From Alphaproteobacteria bacterium (GTDB lineage Bacteria > Pseudomonadota > Alphaproteobacteria > UBA8366): a stretch of 5,527 bases of DNA. The DNA is taken from the NCBI GenBank assembly GCA_018665505.1, contig JABJCS010000564.1, forward strand, positions 1 to 5,527, written 5' to 3'. A program made the translations under genes and the position numbers. The notes below the pieces were generated by a model. It ran no database searches. It had not been told where the DNA came from and was given only the letters and a program-made list of their open reading frames with translations. Shown here in pieces: positions 1 to 5,527 of the stretch (position 1 is the stretch's first letter; the number at the start of each line of letters is the position of its first letter).

Positions 1-81
1 CAAAACAGTGACATTGATGCTTCCACCAGCAACCATTCATTATTTAACAGGGAGGTAGGCCGATACCTGAGTACGAAATAG
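1..81 (+). CDS. Possible C-terminal end of a convergent plus-strand gene
   Basis: Frame 1 is open from the window edge to a TAG at 79-81 and would encode 26 residues ending FNREVGRYLSTK. A strong plus-strand intrinsic terminator follows 34 nt later, so some plus-strand transcript must end here. Frame 2 is open to a TAG at 56-58 and is an alternative, while frame 3 stops almost at once. The segment is too short to identify, and the terminator could equally follow an RNA gene. Confidence 0.25.
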   Translation, partial: QNSDIDASTSNHSLFNREVGRYLSTK

Positions 82-115
82 TAGAGATCGAGCCCCCGCA
101 ACCAGCGAATTAAAT

Positions 116-144
116 CCGCTATTCCAATCGGATAGCGGCTTTTT
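116..144 (+). terminator. Rho-independent terminator, plus strand
   Basis: CCGCTATTCC, loop AATC, then GGATAGCGG forms a nine-pair stem with one bulged T (122 or 123). It is followed directly by C and a run of five T at 140-144 (CTTTTTCTT). The T-run lies only on the plus-strand exit side. On the minus strand the sequence after the stem is ATTTAATTC, so any terminator function for the urease operon would be weak. Confidence 0.8.
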
Positions 145-430
145 CTTGCCTAAAACACAGTTGCCGTACGCACCTTTGACGGATGGTGAAAGTGCCACGA
201 TTCTAGTTTCTTGAATTTATTAGGCTATAGAGTTTTGAGAAGGGACAATGATTTTCGGAATCATAACGACGATAAGCGCGGCCACCTGAAAAGAAATAAG
301 AACTTAAGGGAGAACAGCATGTTCACAGATATTTCCCGGTTTGTACCAGTTTGCTGCACCAGTGGAAGGGTGAGTTTTTGGGGTCGTGTAGAGAACTGCA
401 TTACCACCGAAGGCCGGGTGCGCCGATCAC
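145..430. other. AT-rich intergenic spacer downstream of the urease operon
   Basis: By hand count 181-300 has 49 G or C in 120 bases (about 41%), against 37 of 60 (about 62%) at 2041-2100 in ureE. It holds a small perfect hairpin at 248-264 (ATGATT, loop TTCGG, AATCAT) without a T-run, and a lone TTGACG at 176-181 with no convincing -10 partner (GATTCT at 199-204 matches three of six). It also contains the ribosome binding site and start of the doubtful small ORF at 319. I see no RNA gene and no clear minus-strand terminator. Confidence 0.5.
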
Positions 431-471
431 TCATATTTGCCGGCGCAGTAGATTTATCCCGGCGCCGATGA
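319..471 (+). CDS. Doubtful small ORF (50 aa) with good ribosome binding site, antisense to the operon end
   Basis: An ATG at 319 is preceded by AAGGGAG with a 6-nt spacer (GGGAG at 308-312), a good ribosome binding site in an otherwise AT-rich spacer. The 50-residue product starts MFTDISRFVPVCCTSGRV, contains an adjacent Cys pair (residues 12-13), and ends in the basic run LSRRR. I recognise no family. The last 41 bases run antisense through the 3' end of the small gene at 431-613. It could be a genuine small protein, the 5' remnant of a gene whose body was lost when the flanks were joined, or chance. The frame is open further upstream, to an ATG at 211, but without a good ribosome binding site there. 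Confidence 0.2.
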   Translation: MFTDISRFVPVCCTSGRVSFWGRVENCITTEGRVRRSLIFAGAVDLSRRR

Positions 472-613
472 CGAATACAACAACCAACCCCTCGAAGAGA
501 TGCAACTGACTGTGTTGAGATGCATCCGTCGCTATTGCGCCGACATGCGCTGCCGCCATTGAGGGTGCCGCCATCACAGCCAGCACACTCAGAAACCCTA
601 TTAGACTTTTCAT
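431..613 (-). CDS. Small exported or membrane-anchored protein downstream of ureG, function unknown
   Basis: The product is 60 residues from the ATG at 613 (64 from an ATG at 625 that shares a base with the ureG stop). Residues 1-22 look like a signal peptide: one lysine, a hydrophobic core (LIGFLSVLAVMAA) and a PSMAAA end with a plausible cut before H23. The remainder has a short polar stretch with three histidines (H23, H34, H38), then one hydrophobic segment GLVVVFVIGAGINLL (42-56) and a basic end RRQI, predicting a C-terminal anchor with a tiny periplasmic loop. If the first segment is not cleaved it would be a two-pass hairpin. It lies 11 nt after ureG and is therefore probably cotranscribed. 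The AHVG start of the mature part recalls HupE/UreJ nickel permeases (AHPGH), but at 60 residues it lacks their remaining membrane segments. I have a weak recollection of short urease-linked families of this kind in alphaproteobacteria (possibly DUF6732), not verified. A role in nickel or urea handling at the envelope is only a guess. Confidence 0.7.
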   Translation of the reverse strand: MKSLIGFLSVLAVMAAPSMAAAHVGAIATDASQHSQLHLFEGLVVVFVIGAGINLLRRQI

Positions 614-619
614 TCGATT

Positions 620-623
620 CTCC
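620..623 (-). promoter_or_regulatory. Ribosome binding site that decides the start of the small gene after ureG
   Basis: The minus strand reads TAATGGAGAATCGA and then ATG. GGAG sits 6 nt before the ATG at 613-611, whereas the ATG at 625-623 overlaps the ureG stop and has no such element before it. This favours the 613 start and a product beginning MKSLIGFL. Confidence 0.5.
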
Positions 624-624
624 A

Positions 625-1269
625 TTATTCCGCCGCTATCGTCCCGGCCGCCCCTTTTCTGAGCCCGCCGAGATTAATAATGAAATTCGCGATCCGGGCA
701 ACACCATCGCCCGCTTTCAGATTGGTGAAATAGAACGGGCGCTCCCCGCGCATGCGCTTGGCGTCCTGGTCCATGACGCCGAGATCAGCGCCGACAAGCG
801 GCGCTAAATCCGTCTTGTTGATGATCAGAAGGTCGGATCGCGTAATGCCCGGTCCACCCTTTCGTGGAATCTTCTCACCCGCCGAGACGTCGATGACATA
901 TAACGTTATGTCCGCTAGTTCGGGCGAAAAAGTTGCTGCCAGGTTATCGCCACCAGACTCGATGAATATCAGTTCCAGGTCGGGGAAGCGTTCGACCATG
1001 TCGTCCACCGCCGCGAGGTTCATGGAAGCATCCTCGCGGATCGCGGTGTGCGGGCAGCCGCCGGTTTCCACCCCCATGATCCGCTCCGGCACCAAGGCAC
1101 CGCTCCGGGTTAGGAATTCCGCATCCTCCCGGGTATAAATGTCATTCGTAATGGCCGCGATGTCGTAAGTGTCGCGCATTGTCTTACAAAGCGCATCCGT
1201 CAGCGCGGTTTTGCCGGAGCCGACAGGTCCGCCGATCCCGACCCGCAAGGGTCCTTTACTGGTGGTCAT
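625..1269 (-). CDS. ureG: Urease accessory protein UreG, GTPase
   Basis: UreG is the SIMIBI-class GTPase that binds nickel as a dimer and powers its delivery to apo-urease through the UreF-UreD bridge. The product is 214 residues, the usual length. Visible motifs are the P-loop GPVGSGKT at residues 14-21, the nickel-binding CPH at 72-74 inside [14 protein letters not shown], the [15 protein letters not shown] switch region from 104, and the guanine-specificity NKTD at 151-154. There is no N-terminal His-rich extension, in contrast to some actinobacterial, mycobacterial and plant UreG proteins, so bulk nickel storage here rests with UreE. The start is the ATG in the ATGA overlap with ureF. The nearest purine run, GAGG at 1281-1284, is 11 nt upstream, further than ideal, so coupling to ureF is likely. 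The frame is open upstream to 1620, but that part is a shadow of ureF. The TAA stop overlaps an ATG by one base at 625. Confidence 0.98.
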   Translation of the reverse strand: MTTSKGPLRVGIGGPVGSGKTALTDALCKTMRDTYDIAAITNDIYTREDAEFLTRSGALVPERIMGVETGGCPHTAIREDASMNLAAVDDMVERFPDLELIFIESGGDNLAATFSPELADITLYVIDVSAGEKIPRKGGPGITRSDLLIINKTDLAPLVGADLGVMDQDAKRMRGERPFYFTNLKAGDGVARIANFIINLGGLRKGAAGTIAAE

Positions 1270-1967
1270 GATCTGAACAACCTCGTGTATTGGGTTTCGT
1301 GTTGCATGGAGGCCCAATCGACCATCGGGGTCGCGGAGCCGATATCGTCGAGCGTGACCTGGAGCAGGTTCGGTACAATCGCGGCAATAACCGATTCCAT
1401 CGCCGCTGTCACCCGCTGCCCGTCGGTCTGCCCTAAGGGGATGGTCCGGACAGCAGCCGAAATTAGGTTGGCGGAGACCGCATGCAGGAAGGCAGCGAGT
1501 GCTGGTTCTAAGGTTACACCGTGGTGCCCGCAGGCCAAGCCGACGACGACGGCGTATGCGGGTTTGCGCCCGGCCCCTCGCGCAATATCGTAAAGCGCGT
1601 TGAGGCCCGAATGCGGCCATGTCGCGCGCACCGTTTTCAAAAAAGCATCACCCTGTCCGGCACTTTCGAGCGCAAGCTCCGATGTCGGTCGGAGGGCATC
1701 CGCCCACTCGATTACGCGCCGCAATTTCCGAGTGTCGCCTTGTTGAGCCGCCCGGTAGGCCAAGACGAACAGCCCCCCATCGCTTCGCCCTGTACCAAGT
1801 TGGACAACACCACCGATCCACGCTTCAAGCGACGCGGCATCGGTCACTATCCCTGCCTCGACGGCATATTCGAGACCGGACGAATAAGTATAAGCCCCGA
1901 CCGGAAATGACGGCGACAGCCACGCCGCAAGGCGCAACACGTCGTGCGATGAGGCGGCGTCAGTCAT
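1266..1967 (-). CDS. ureF: Urease accessory protein UreF
   Basis: UreF bridges UreD and UreG in the urease activation complex and acts as a checkpoint on UreG GTP hydrolysis. From the ATG at 1967 the product is 233 residues, a normal length. Family signatures are [18 protein letters not shown] near the N-terminus (about residues 16-33), [16 protein letters not shown] in the middle, and the C-terminal [13 protein letters not shown] followed by [11 protein letters not shown], the last being diagnostic for UreF and important for contact with UreD. Three in-frame ATGs occur 6 nt apart at 1979, 1973 and 1967, giving 237, 235 or 233 residues. Family length does not separate them and none has a strong ribosome binding site. 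I list the shortest because it gives the least overlap with ureE (8 nt). The frame is open further upstream to an ATG at 2066, but that extension lies inside ureE. The stop overlaps the ureG start as ATGA. Confidence 0.95.
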   Translation of the reverse strand: MTDAASSHDVLRLAAWLSPSFPVGAYTYSSGLEYAVEAGIVTDAASLEAWIGGVVQLGTGRSDGGLFVLAYRAAQQGDTRKLRRVIEWADALRPTSELALESAGQGDAFLKTVRATWPHSGLNALYDIARGAGRKPAYAVVVGLACGHHGVTLEPALAAFLHAVSANLISAAVRTIPLGQTDGQRVTAAMESVIAAIVPNLLQVTLDDIGSATPMVDWASMQHETQYTRLFRS

Positions 1968-2442
1968 GTTCATGCTCATGTCCGTGGTCGTGATAATGGT
2001 GGCCGTTGCCCTCATAGGCCCCACCTTCCGGCGTAAACGGCGCCATTTTGCGGGCGGCCTCTCCACCGAGCCCTTGCACCATCTCTTCGATCACATGGTC
2101 ATAGCGAAACCGAATGCCGCCATCCTCCAGAATTTGGACAGGCAAATGCCGGTTGCCGAGATGCCAGGCCAAACGCGCTGTCGCACGGTGGTTAGCACCG
2201 TGTACATCGACCACGTCTTCCGGTGAGGCGGCTACCTCGATCCACGAGCCGTCCTCCATCGCAAGCCCATCACCGTCCCGCAACAAGGCGACGCGCTCCA
2301 GGTCCAGCAGGAAGTCGGTGCCGTCATCGGCCACCAACCGCATCCGACGGCGATGTCTGTCATCATAGGGAAGTGTCACCCTCCCCGCCGCATCTTCGCG
2401 CGGCCACGCACCGGCATTCTCGACTTTTATGGCGCGCATCAT
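1960..2442 (-). CDS. ureE: Urease accessory protein UreE, nickel metallochaperone with His-rich tail
   Basis: UreE is the cytoplasmic nickel carrier that hands Ni(II) to UreG for urease activation. The product is 160 residues. The N-terminal domain includes VTLPYDDRHRRRMRL (about residues 22-36) and FLLDLERVALLRDGDGL (about 44-60). The C-terminal metal-binding domain holds WHLGNRHLPVQI (93-104), where H99 corresponds to the conserved interface nickel ligand (His96 in Klebsiella), and YDHVIEEMVQGLG (114-126). The last 13 residues contain seven histidines (148, 149, 151, 153, 155, 157, 159) in an alternating His-Asp/Glu pattern, a tail that raises nickel-binding capacity in UreE proteins that have it. 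Two ATG codons in tandem at 2442 and 2439 are both possible starts. No Shine-Dalgarno sequence is visible, and ureC stops only two bases upstream, so coupling is likely. The His-tail codons overlap the ureF start. Confidence 0.97.
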   Translation of the reverse strand: MMRAIKVENAGAWPREDAAGRVTLPYDDRHRRRMRLVADDGTDFLLDLERVALLRDGDGLAMEDGSWIEVAASPEDVVDVHGANHRATARLAWHLGNRHLPVQILEDGGIRFRYDHVIEEMVQGLGGEAARKMAPFTPEGGAYEGNGHHYHDHGHEHEHD

Positions 2443-2444
2443 GA

Positions 2445-4154
2445 TCAGAACAGGAAGTATCGTTGGGCCATAGGAAGTTCCTCCGCGGGCTCGCAGGTTA
2501 ATAGTTCACCGTCGGCCCGCACTTCGTAGGTCTCGGGATCGACCGACATCTCCGGCGTCGCGTTGTTGAGTATCATTTTTTTCTTGCCGACAACGCGGAT
2601 ACCGCTGACAGGCAGGACGGCACTCTCCAATCCGAGTGTGCCGGCGATATCGGCATCGCAAGCCGCTTGGCTGGCAAAACTGAGCCGGCTTGCCGTAAGC
2701 GATTTGCCGAACCCACCGAACATGGGCCGGTAGTGAACCGGTTGCGGTGTCGGGATTGACGCATTGGGATCGCCCATCGCCGCTGCGGCGATGGTACCAC
2801 ATTTTAAAATCAGATCGGGCTTTACCCCGAAAAACATCGGTTTCCACAAAACGAGATCCGCATATTTTCCGACTTCGATGGAGCCCACGTAATTCGAGAT
2901 ACCGTGCGCCAAGGCGGGATTAATCGTGTATTTCGCGATGTATCGCTTGGCGCGGAAGTTATCGTTATCGCCGGTCTCCTCGGGAAGACGTCCCCGCTGC
3001 TTGCGCATTTTGTCGGCGGTCTGCCAGGTGCGGATCAGCACTTCGCCGACCCGCCCCATCGCTTGGCTGTCGGAAGCGATCATGCTGAAGGCGCCGATAT
3101 CGTGCAGGATATCTTCGGCGGCAATCGTCTCCCGTCGGATGCGGCTCTCGGCGAACGCCACGTCTTCCGGAATATTGGCGTCCAGATGATGGCAGACCAT
3201 CAACATGTCGAGATGCTCGTCCACTGTGTTGACCGTGAAGGGCCGGGTTGGATTGGTCGACGACGGCAAGACGTTCTCCTCGCCGCAGAGCTTGATAATG
3301 TCGGGCGCATGGCCGCCGCCCGCGCCTTCCGTATGAAAAGCATGGATGTTCCGCCCCTTGAAGGCGGCGATGGTGTTCTCGACGAAACCGGATTCGTTCA
3401 GCGTGTCGGTGTGAATAGTCACCGCTACATCCGCATCCTCGGCGACGGAAAGACAATTGTCGATCGCGGCGGGTGTCGTGCCCCAATCCTCGTGCAGCTT
3501 GAGACCACAGGCACCGCCGACGACCTGTTCCTGCAACGCCGCCGGCAAGGTGGCATTGCCTTTGCCGAAGAAACCCAAATTCATCGGCAACCCTTCGGCC
3601 GCCTGCAGCATCCGCCCGAGATGCCACGCGCCGGGCGTGCAGGTGGTTGCGTTCGTTCCCTCCGCCGGGCCGGTCCCACCGCCCATCATGGTGGTGACAC
3701 CGCTCATTAAGGCGTCTTCGATTTGCTGCGGACAGATGAAATGGATGTGAACGTCGAGACCGCCAGCCGTCAGGATACGTCCTTCCCCTGCGATTGCCTC
3801 GGTGCCGGGCCCGATGACGATATCGACACCGGGTTGGACGTCCGGGTTACCCGCTTTACCGATCCCGACAATCTTGCCGTCCTTCAGACCGACATCGGCT
3901 TTCACTATCCCCCAGTAATCCAGAATTAGCGCGTTAGTGATGACCGTGTCGACGGCGCCGTCGGCACGGCTGACTTGCGATTGCCCCATACCGTCACGGA
4001 TTACTTTACCGCCACCGAATTTGACTTCCTCGCCGTAGATCGTGCGATCCTCTTCCACCTCGATGAAAAGGTCGGTATCCGCCAGACGCACCTTGTCGCC
4101 GGTGGTCGGGCCAAACATGGCCGCATAGGCGTTGCGTTCGATTTCGAATGCCAT
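2445..4154 (-). CDS. ureC: Urease alpha (catalytic) subunit UreC
   Basis: This is the catalytic subunit of urease, an amidohydrolase-superfamily enzyme with a di-nickel centre that hydrolyses urea. The 569-residue product matches the family length. Nickel ligands are all present: H136 and H138 (the DVHIHF motif), K219 as the lysine to be carbamylated (GLKLHEDWG), H248 (TIHTDTLNE), H274 ([15 protein letters not shown]) and D362 (SDSQAMGR). The active-site flap C321-H322 and the substrate-orienting H221 are also intact. These numbers are two higher than in Klebsiella aerogenes UreC (H134, H136, K217, H246, H272, D360, C319, H320), so the alignment is clean. The N-terminus has the typical [20 protein letters not shown]. 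The C-terminus ends AQRYFLF. The ATG follows a strong purine-rich site, and the TGA stop is two bases before ureE. All evidence points to an active enzyme once loaded with nickel. Confidence 0.99.
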   Translation of the reverse strand: MAFEIERNAYAAMFGPTTGDKVRLADTDLFIEVEEDRTIYGEEVKFGGGKVIRDGMGQSQVSRADGAVDTVITNALILDYWGIVKADVGLKDGKIVGIGKAGNPDVQPGVDIVIGPGTEAIAGEGRILTAGGLDVHIHFICPQQIEDALMSGVTTMMGGGTGPAEGTNATTCTPGAWHLGRMLQAAEGLPMNLGFFGKGNATLPAALQEQVVGGACGLKLHEDWGTTPAAIDNCLSVAEDADVAVTIHTDTLNESGFVENTIAAFKGRNIHAFHTEGAGGGHAPDIIKLCGEENVLPSSTNPTRPFTVNTVDEHLDMLMVCHHLDANIPEDVAFAESRIRRETIAAEDILHDIGAFSMIASDSQAMGRVGEVLIRTWQTADKMRKQRGRLPEETGDNDNFRAKRYIAKYTINPALAHGISNYVGSIEVGKYADLVLWKPMFFGVKPDLILKCGTIAAAAMGDPNASIPTPQPVHYRPMFGGFGKSLTASRLSFASQAACDADIAGTLGLESAVLPVSGIRVVGKKKMILNNATPEMSVDPETYEVRADGELLTCEPAEELPMAQRYFLF

Positions 4155-4156
4155 CT

Positions 4157-4480
4157 CTACCTCTCCCCAAAACCAGTGATGGGGCCGTTGACGCGGCCGT
4201 TAAATCCGAAAACGGTGCCGGTCCCCGCGTACTTCACCAACGCGACTTCACGAGATTGGCCGGGCTCGAAACGAACGGCGGTGCCGGCCGGGATATCGAG
4301 CCGATACCCTTTCGCTGCCTCCCGGTCGAAGTCGAGAGCCGTATTGGTTTCGTAAAAATGATAATGCGAGCCGACCTGTATCGGCCGATCACCGGTATTG
4401 GCCACGACTAGATTTAAGGTCTCGCGCCCTTCGTTAAGGGTGAGCGTTCCGTCCTTACAGACAATTTCTCCGGGAATCAT
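4157..4480 (-). CDS. ureB: Urease beta subunit UreB
   Basis: This is the second structural subunit of urease. In the trimeric enzyme it is mainly structural, and it is known as a place where UreD and UreF affect the conformation of UreC during activation. The product is 107 residues, within the usual 100-110. It begins MIPGEI, the canonical UreB start, and carries [10 protein letters not shown] at residues 37-46, followed by [19 protein letters not shown], the FEPGQ motif and a C-terminal GFNGRVNG. The start is supported by GGGAGG 5 nt upstream. Its last codons and TAG stop hold the ureC ribosome binding site, and only two bases separate the stop from the ureC ATG. Nothing is missing or unusual. 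Confidence 0.98.
   Translation of the reverse strand: MIPGEIVCKDGTLTLNEGRETLNLVVANTGDRPIQVGSHYHFYETNTALDFDREAAKGYRLDIPAGTAVRFEPGQSREVALVKYAGTGTVFGFNGRVNGPITGFGER
4160..4168 (-). promoter_or_regulatory. Ribosome binding site of ureC inside the end of ureB
   Basis: The minus strand reads GGGGAGAGG, then TAGAG, then the ureC ATG. The purine run encodes the last residues of UreB, and the ureB TAG stop lies in the spacer, so termination and re-initiation are a few bases apart. Confidence 0.75.
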
Positions 4481-4485
4481 CGTGG

Positions 4486-4491
4486 CCTCCC
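4486..4491 (-). promoter_or_regulatory. Ribosome binding site of ureB, overlapping the ureA stop
   Basis: The minus strand reads TAGGGAGGCCACG and then ATG. The GGGAGG core shares its first G with the TAG stop of ureA and sits 5 nt before the ureB start, an arrangement that favours coupled translation of A and B. Confidence 0.75.
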
Positions 4492-4793
4492 TAACGGATC
4501 GGCTCGTGGACGGTCACCAGCTTGGTGCCGTCGGGAAATGTGGCTTCGACCTGGATGTCATGCAGCATTTCCGCTATGCCCGGCATTACTTGGTCGCGGG
4601 TGATGACGGTGGCGCCATCGCGCATCAAATCCGCAACGCTGCAGCCATCGCGCGCACCCTCAACGACATGGTCCGTGATCAATGCGATCGCTTCTGGATA
4701 ATTCAGTTTGACCCCGCGATCCAATCGCTTCCGTGCGACAATCGCCGCCATTGCGATGAGCAATTTATCCTTCTCTCTCGGTGTGAGGTTCAT
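4491..4793 (-). CDS. ureA: Urease gamma subunit UreA
   Basis: This is the small structural subunit of urease (urea amidohydrolase, EC 3.5.1.5), which hydrolyses urea to ammonia and carbamate. Together with UreB and UreC it builds the (alpha-beta-gamma)3 cytoplasmic enzyme. The product is 100 residues, the standard length. It opens with the typical [16 protein letters not shown] and continues with [20 protein letters not shown], then a [21 protein letters not shown] segment near the C-terminus that ends in TVHEPIR. All of these are hallmark UreA sequence. The start is supported by an excellent ribosome binding site. The TAG stop is embedded in the ureB ribosome binding site, ten bases before ureB. 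UreA is a separate gene, not fused to UreB as it is in Helicobacter. Confidence 0.98.
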   Translation of the reverse strand: MNLTPREKDKLLIAMAAIVARKRLDRGVKLNYPEAIALITDHVVEGARDGCSVADLMRDGATVITRDQVMPGIAEMLHDIQVEATFPDGTKLVTVHEPIR

Positions 4794-4795
4794 AT

Positions 4796-4806
4796 CCTCT
4801 CCTCCT
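4796..4806 (-). promoter_or_regulatory. Strong ribosome binding site of ureA
   Basis: The minus strand reads AGGAGGAGAGG, then AT, then the ureA ATG at 4793-4791. Two overlapping Shine-Dalgarno-like stretches (AGGAGG and GAGAGG) fill the ureD-ureA gap. This fixes the UreA start and suggests high translation. Confidence 0.8.
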
Positions 4807-4808
4807 CG

Positions 4809-5527
4809 CTATACGTACCAAAGTCTCGACAGACGTTCGGTATGCCCGCCGGCAACCTCCCGTAGTCCAATCCAGTATCTCTCGAACCCGTGTCTCACCG
4901 CCAACGGCTCGGCTCCAAGCCAACGGGCGATCAGCACTTGCCCTCGACACGTGGCGCCGGCGCGAACATCTGCGCAATCCGCGGTCAATTCCTTGGCAAC
5001 ACTGAGATGATCCTGGGCGTCGGCGCCTACATAGACCGCTATCGCATAAGCCCGTGCACCGCCGAACCCGGCCGGATTATCGAGTGCGGCAACAATGTCA
5101 TTCTCGACCCGCAACGCGTCGGCCCATTCGAGGCGACCACCTATCCGGATTTCCCAACGATCAGAGATCAGGCCTCTTTCCATGACTTCACCGCTGGCGA
5201 GCCGTCCGAAGACCACGCACTCACCGGCCATCAACTGCCCGGCCGGATCAACATCGGCAACCGTTCGCCGGGCGAGACGGGCGCCGTCGAACAGGATAGT
5301 TTCCTGCGGTAGCCATTCGAGCCATGCGCCGCTTCCAACATCCAGTGATACGTCGACTGTGCTGTCCGGCCCGATCGAACGGTAGACTTTCTCCGCCGCT
5401 TGTCCGATCGCAACAACGGATGCGCCATCGCCGACCGAGACATCGACCGCCAATGTATCGCCGCCGACAAGGCCGCCCGAGACCGTCGTGATCGCAGCGA
5501 GCTTTGGGGCATCAGGTGAGGTTTGCG
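4809..5527 (-). CDS. ureD: Urease accessory protein UreD (UreH), N-terminus cut by window edge
   Basis: UreD is the urease-binding scaffold of the activation complex. It docks on apo-urease, recruits UreF and UreG, and is thought to channel nickel into the active site in the cytoplasm. The frame is open from the window edge to a TAG stop, giving 238 complete codons. The family is usually about 270-285 residues, so roughly 35-50 N-terminal residues are missing. Visible family signatures in order are GGLVGGD, then QAAEKVYRS, then WLPQETILFDGA, and a C-terminal FERYWIGLREVAGG segment ending in RLWYV. A TTG at 5451-5453 could be mistaken for the start, but GGLVGGD lies upstream of it in the same frame, so the gene continues beyond 5527. 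It is the first visible gene of the operon, and its stop is 15 nt before ureA. No frameshift or internal stop is seen. Confidence 0.96.
   Translation of the reverse strand, partial: QTSPDAPKLAAITTVSGGLVGGDTLAVDVSVGDGASVVAIGQAAEKVYRSIGPDSTVDVSLDVGSGAWLEWLPQETILFDGARLARRTVADVDPAGQLMAGECVVFGRLASGEVMERGLISDRWEIRIGGRLEWADALRVENDIVAALDNPAGFGGARAYAIAVYVGADAQDHLSVAKELTADCADVRAGATCRGQVLIARWLGAEPLAVRHGFERYWIGLREVAGGHTERLSRLWYV

Noticed and set aside
53..68. AGGTA, loop GGCCGA, TACCT hairpin as a possible terminator or operator.
   Set aside because: It has only five pairs and no T-run, and it lies inside the possible coding end at 1-81. It is likely chance.
88..104. TCGAGCCCCCGCAACCA resembles the 3' half of a tRNA or tmRNA ending in CCA, which just before a terminator would suggest an RNA gene or an attachment site.
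   Set aside because: The spacing from the TCGA loop to CCA is about five bases too short for a tRNA, the second T of the T-loop is an A, and no 5' strand pairs with the C-run. It does not fold as a T-arm plus acceptor.
176..204. TTGACG with GATTCT 17 nt downstream as a plus-strand promoter.
   Set aside because: The -10 element matches only three of six consensus bases. In AT-rich sequence this is within chance, so it is not listed as a feature.
1270..1620. Extension of the ureG frame upstream to give a 331-residue protein.
   Set aside because: The extra 117 residues are an Arg/Cys-rich shadow of ureF in another frame. True UreG begins at the [21 protein letters not shown] start in the ATGA overlap.
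1968..2066. Longer UreF start at 2066 giving 266 residues.
   Set aside because: This extension lies entirely within ureE, is Arg-rich and resembles no UreF N-terminus. The internal ATGs at 1979-1967 give normal family length.
2904..3710. Plus-strand ORF of 268 codons opposite ureC.
   Set aside because: It lies wholly antisense to the intact catalytic subunit, and long antisense frames are expected from codon bias in GC-rich genes. It has no recognisable domain. The same applies to the other plus-strand frames across the operon.
4809..5453. UreD starting at 5453 as a 214-residue complete protein.
   Set aside because: The codon there is TTG, the conserved GGLVGGD motif lies upstream in the same open frame, and the frame runs to the window edge. 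The gene is cut, not short.

Overview
The window holds a near-complete bacterial urease operon on the minus strand. Read in transcription order, from high to low coordinates, it is ureD (its 5' end lies outside the window) - ureA - ureB - ureC - ureE - ureF - ureG, followed by a small gene for an exported or membrane-anchored protein. Subunits gamma (UreA), beta (UreB) and alpha (UreC) are separate proteins, the usual bacterial three-subunit form. The D-A-B-C-E-F-G order and the tight packing fit Proteobacteria. I lean towards an alphaproteobacterium, but this is a weak inference. A hand count gives about 62% GC in a 60-base sample of ureE and about 41% GC over 181-300 in the flank.

Layout: 4809-5527 ureD (partial); 4491-4793 ureA; 4157-4480 ureB; 2445-4154 ureC; 1960-2442 ureE; 1266-1967 ureF; 625-1269 ureG; 431-613 small secreted or membrane protein. 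Gaps are 15 nt (D/A), 10 nt (A/B), 2 nt (B/C) and 2 nt (C/E). The pairs E/F (about 8 nt) and F/G (4 nt, ATGA) overlap. The operon promoter must lie upstream of ureD, outside the window. The enzyme subunits A, B and C each have a strong purine-rich ribosome binding site, whereas E, F and G have weak or no visible sites and appear to be translationally coupled.

How the genes work together: UreA, UreB and UreC form apo-urease. UreD, UreF and UreG form the GTP-driven activation complex, and UreE delivers nickel to UreG, which leads to a carbamylated-lysine di-nickel centre in UreC. All active-site residues of UreC and the nucleotide- and metal-binding motifs of UreG and UreE are intact, so the system looks functional. 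The small last gene is the only part of the operon that is not textbook urease.

Region 1-430 is the low-GC downstream flank. It contains a clear plus-strand intrinsic terminator (116-144), possibly the last codons of a convergent plus-strand gene (1-81), and a weakly supported plus-strand small ORF with a good ribosome binding site (319-471). I found no convincing terminator for the urease operon itself. I see no mobile element, CRISPR array, tRNA or rRNA, and no clearly new system. The tail-end small protein and the intergenic plus-strand ORF are the best candidates for something undescribed.
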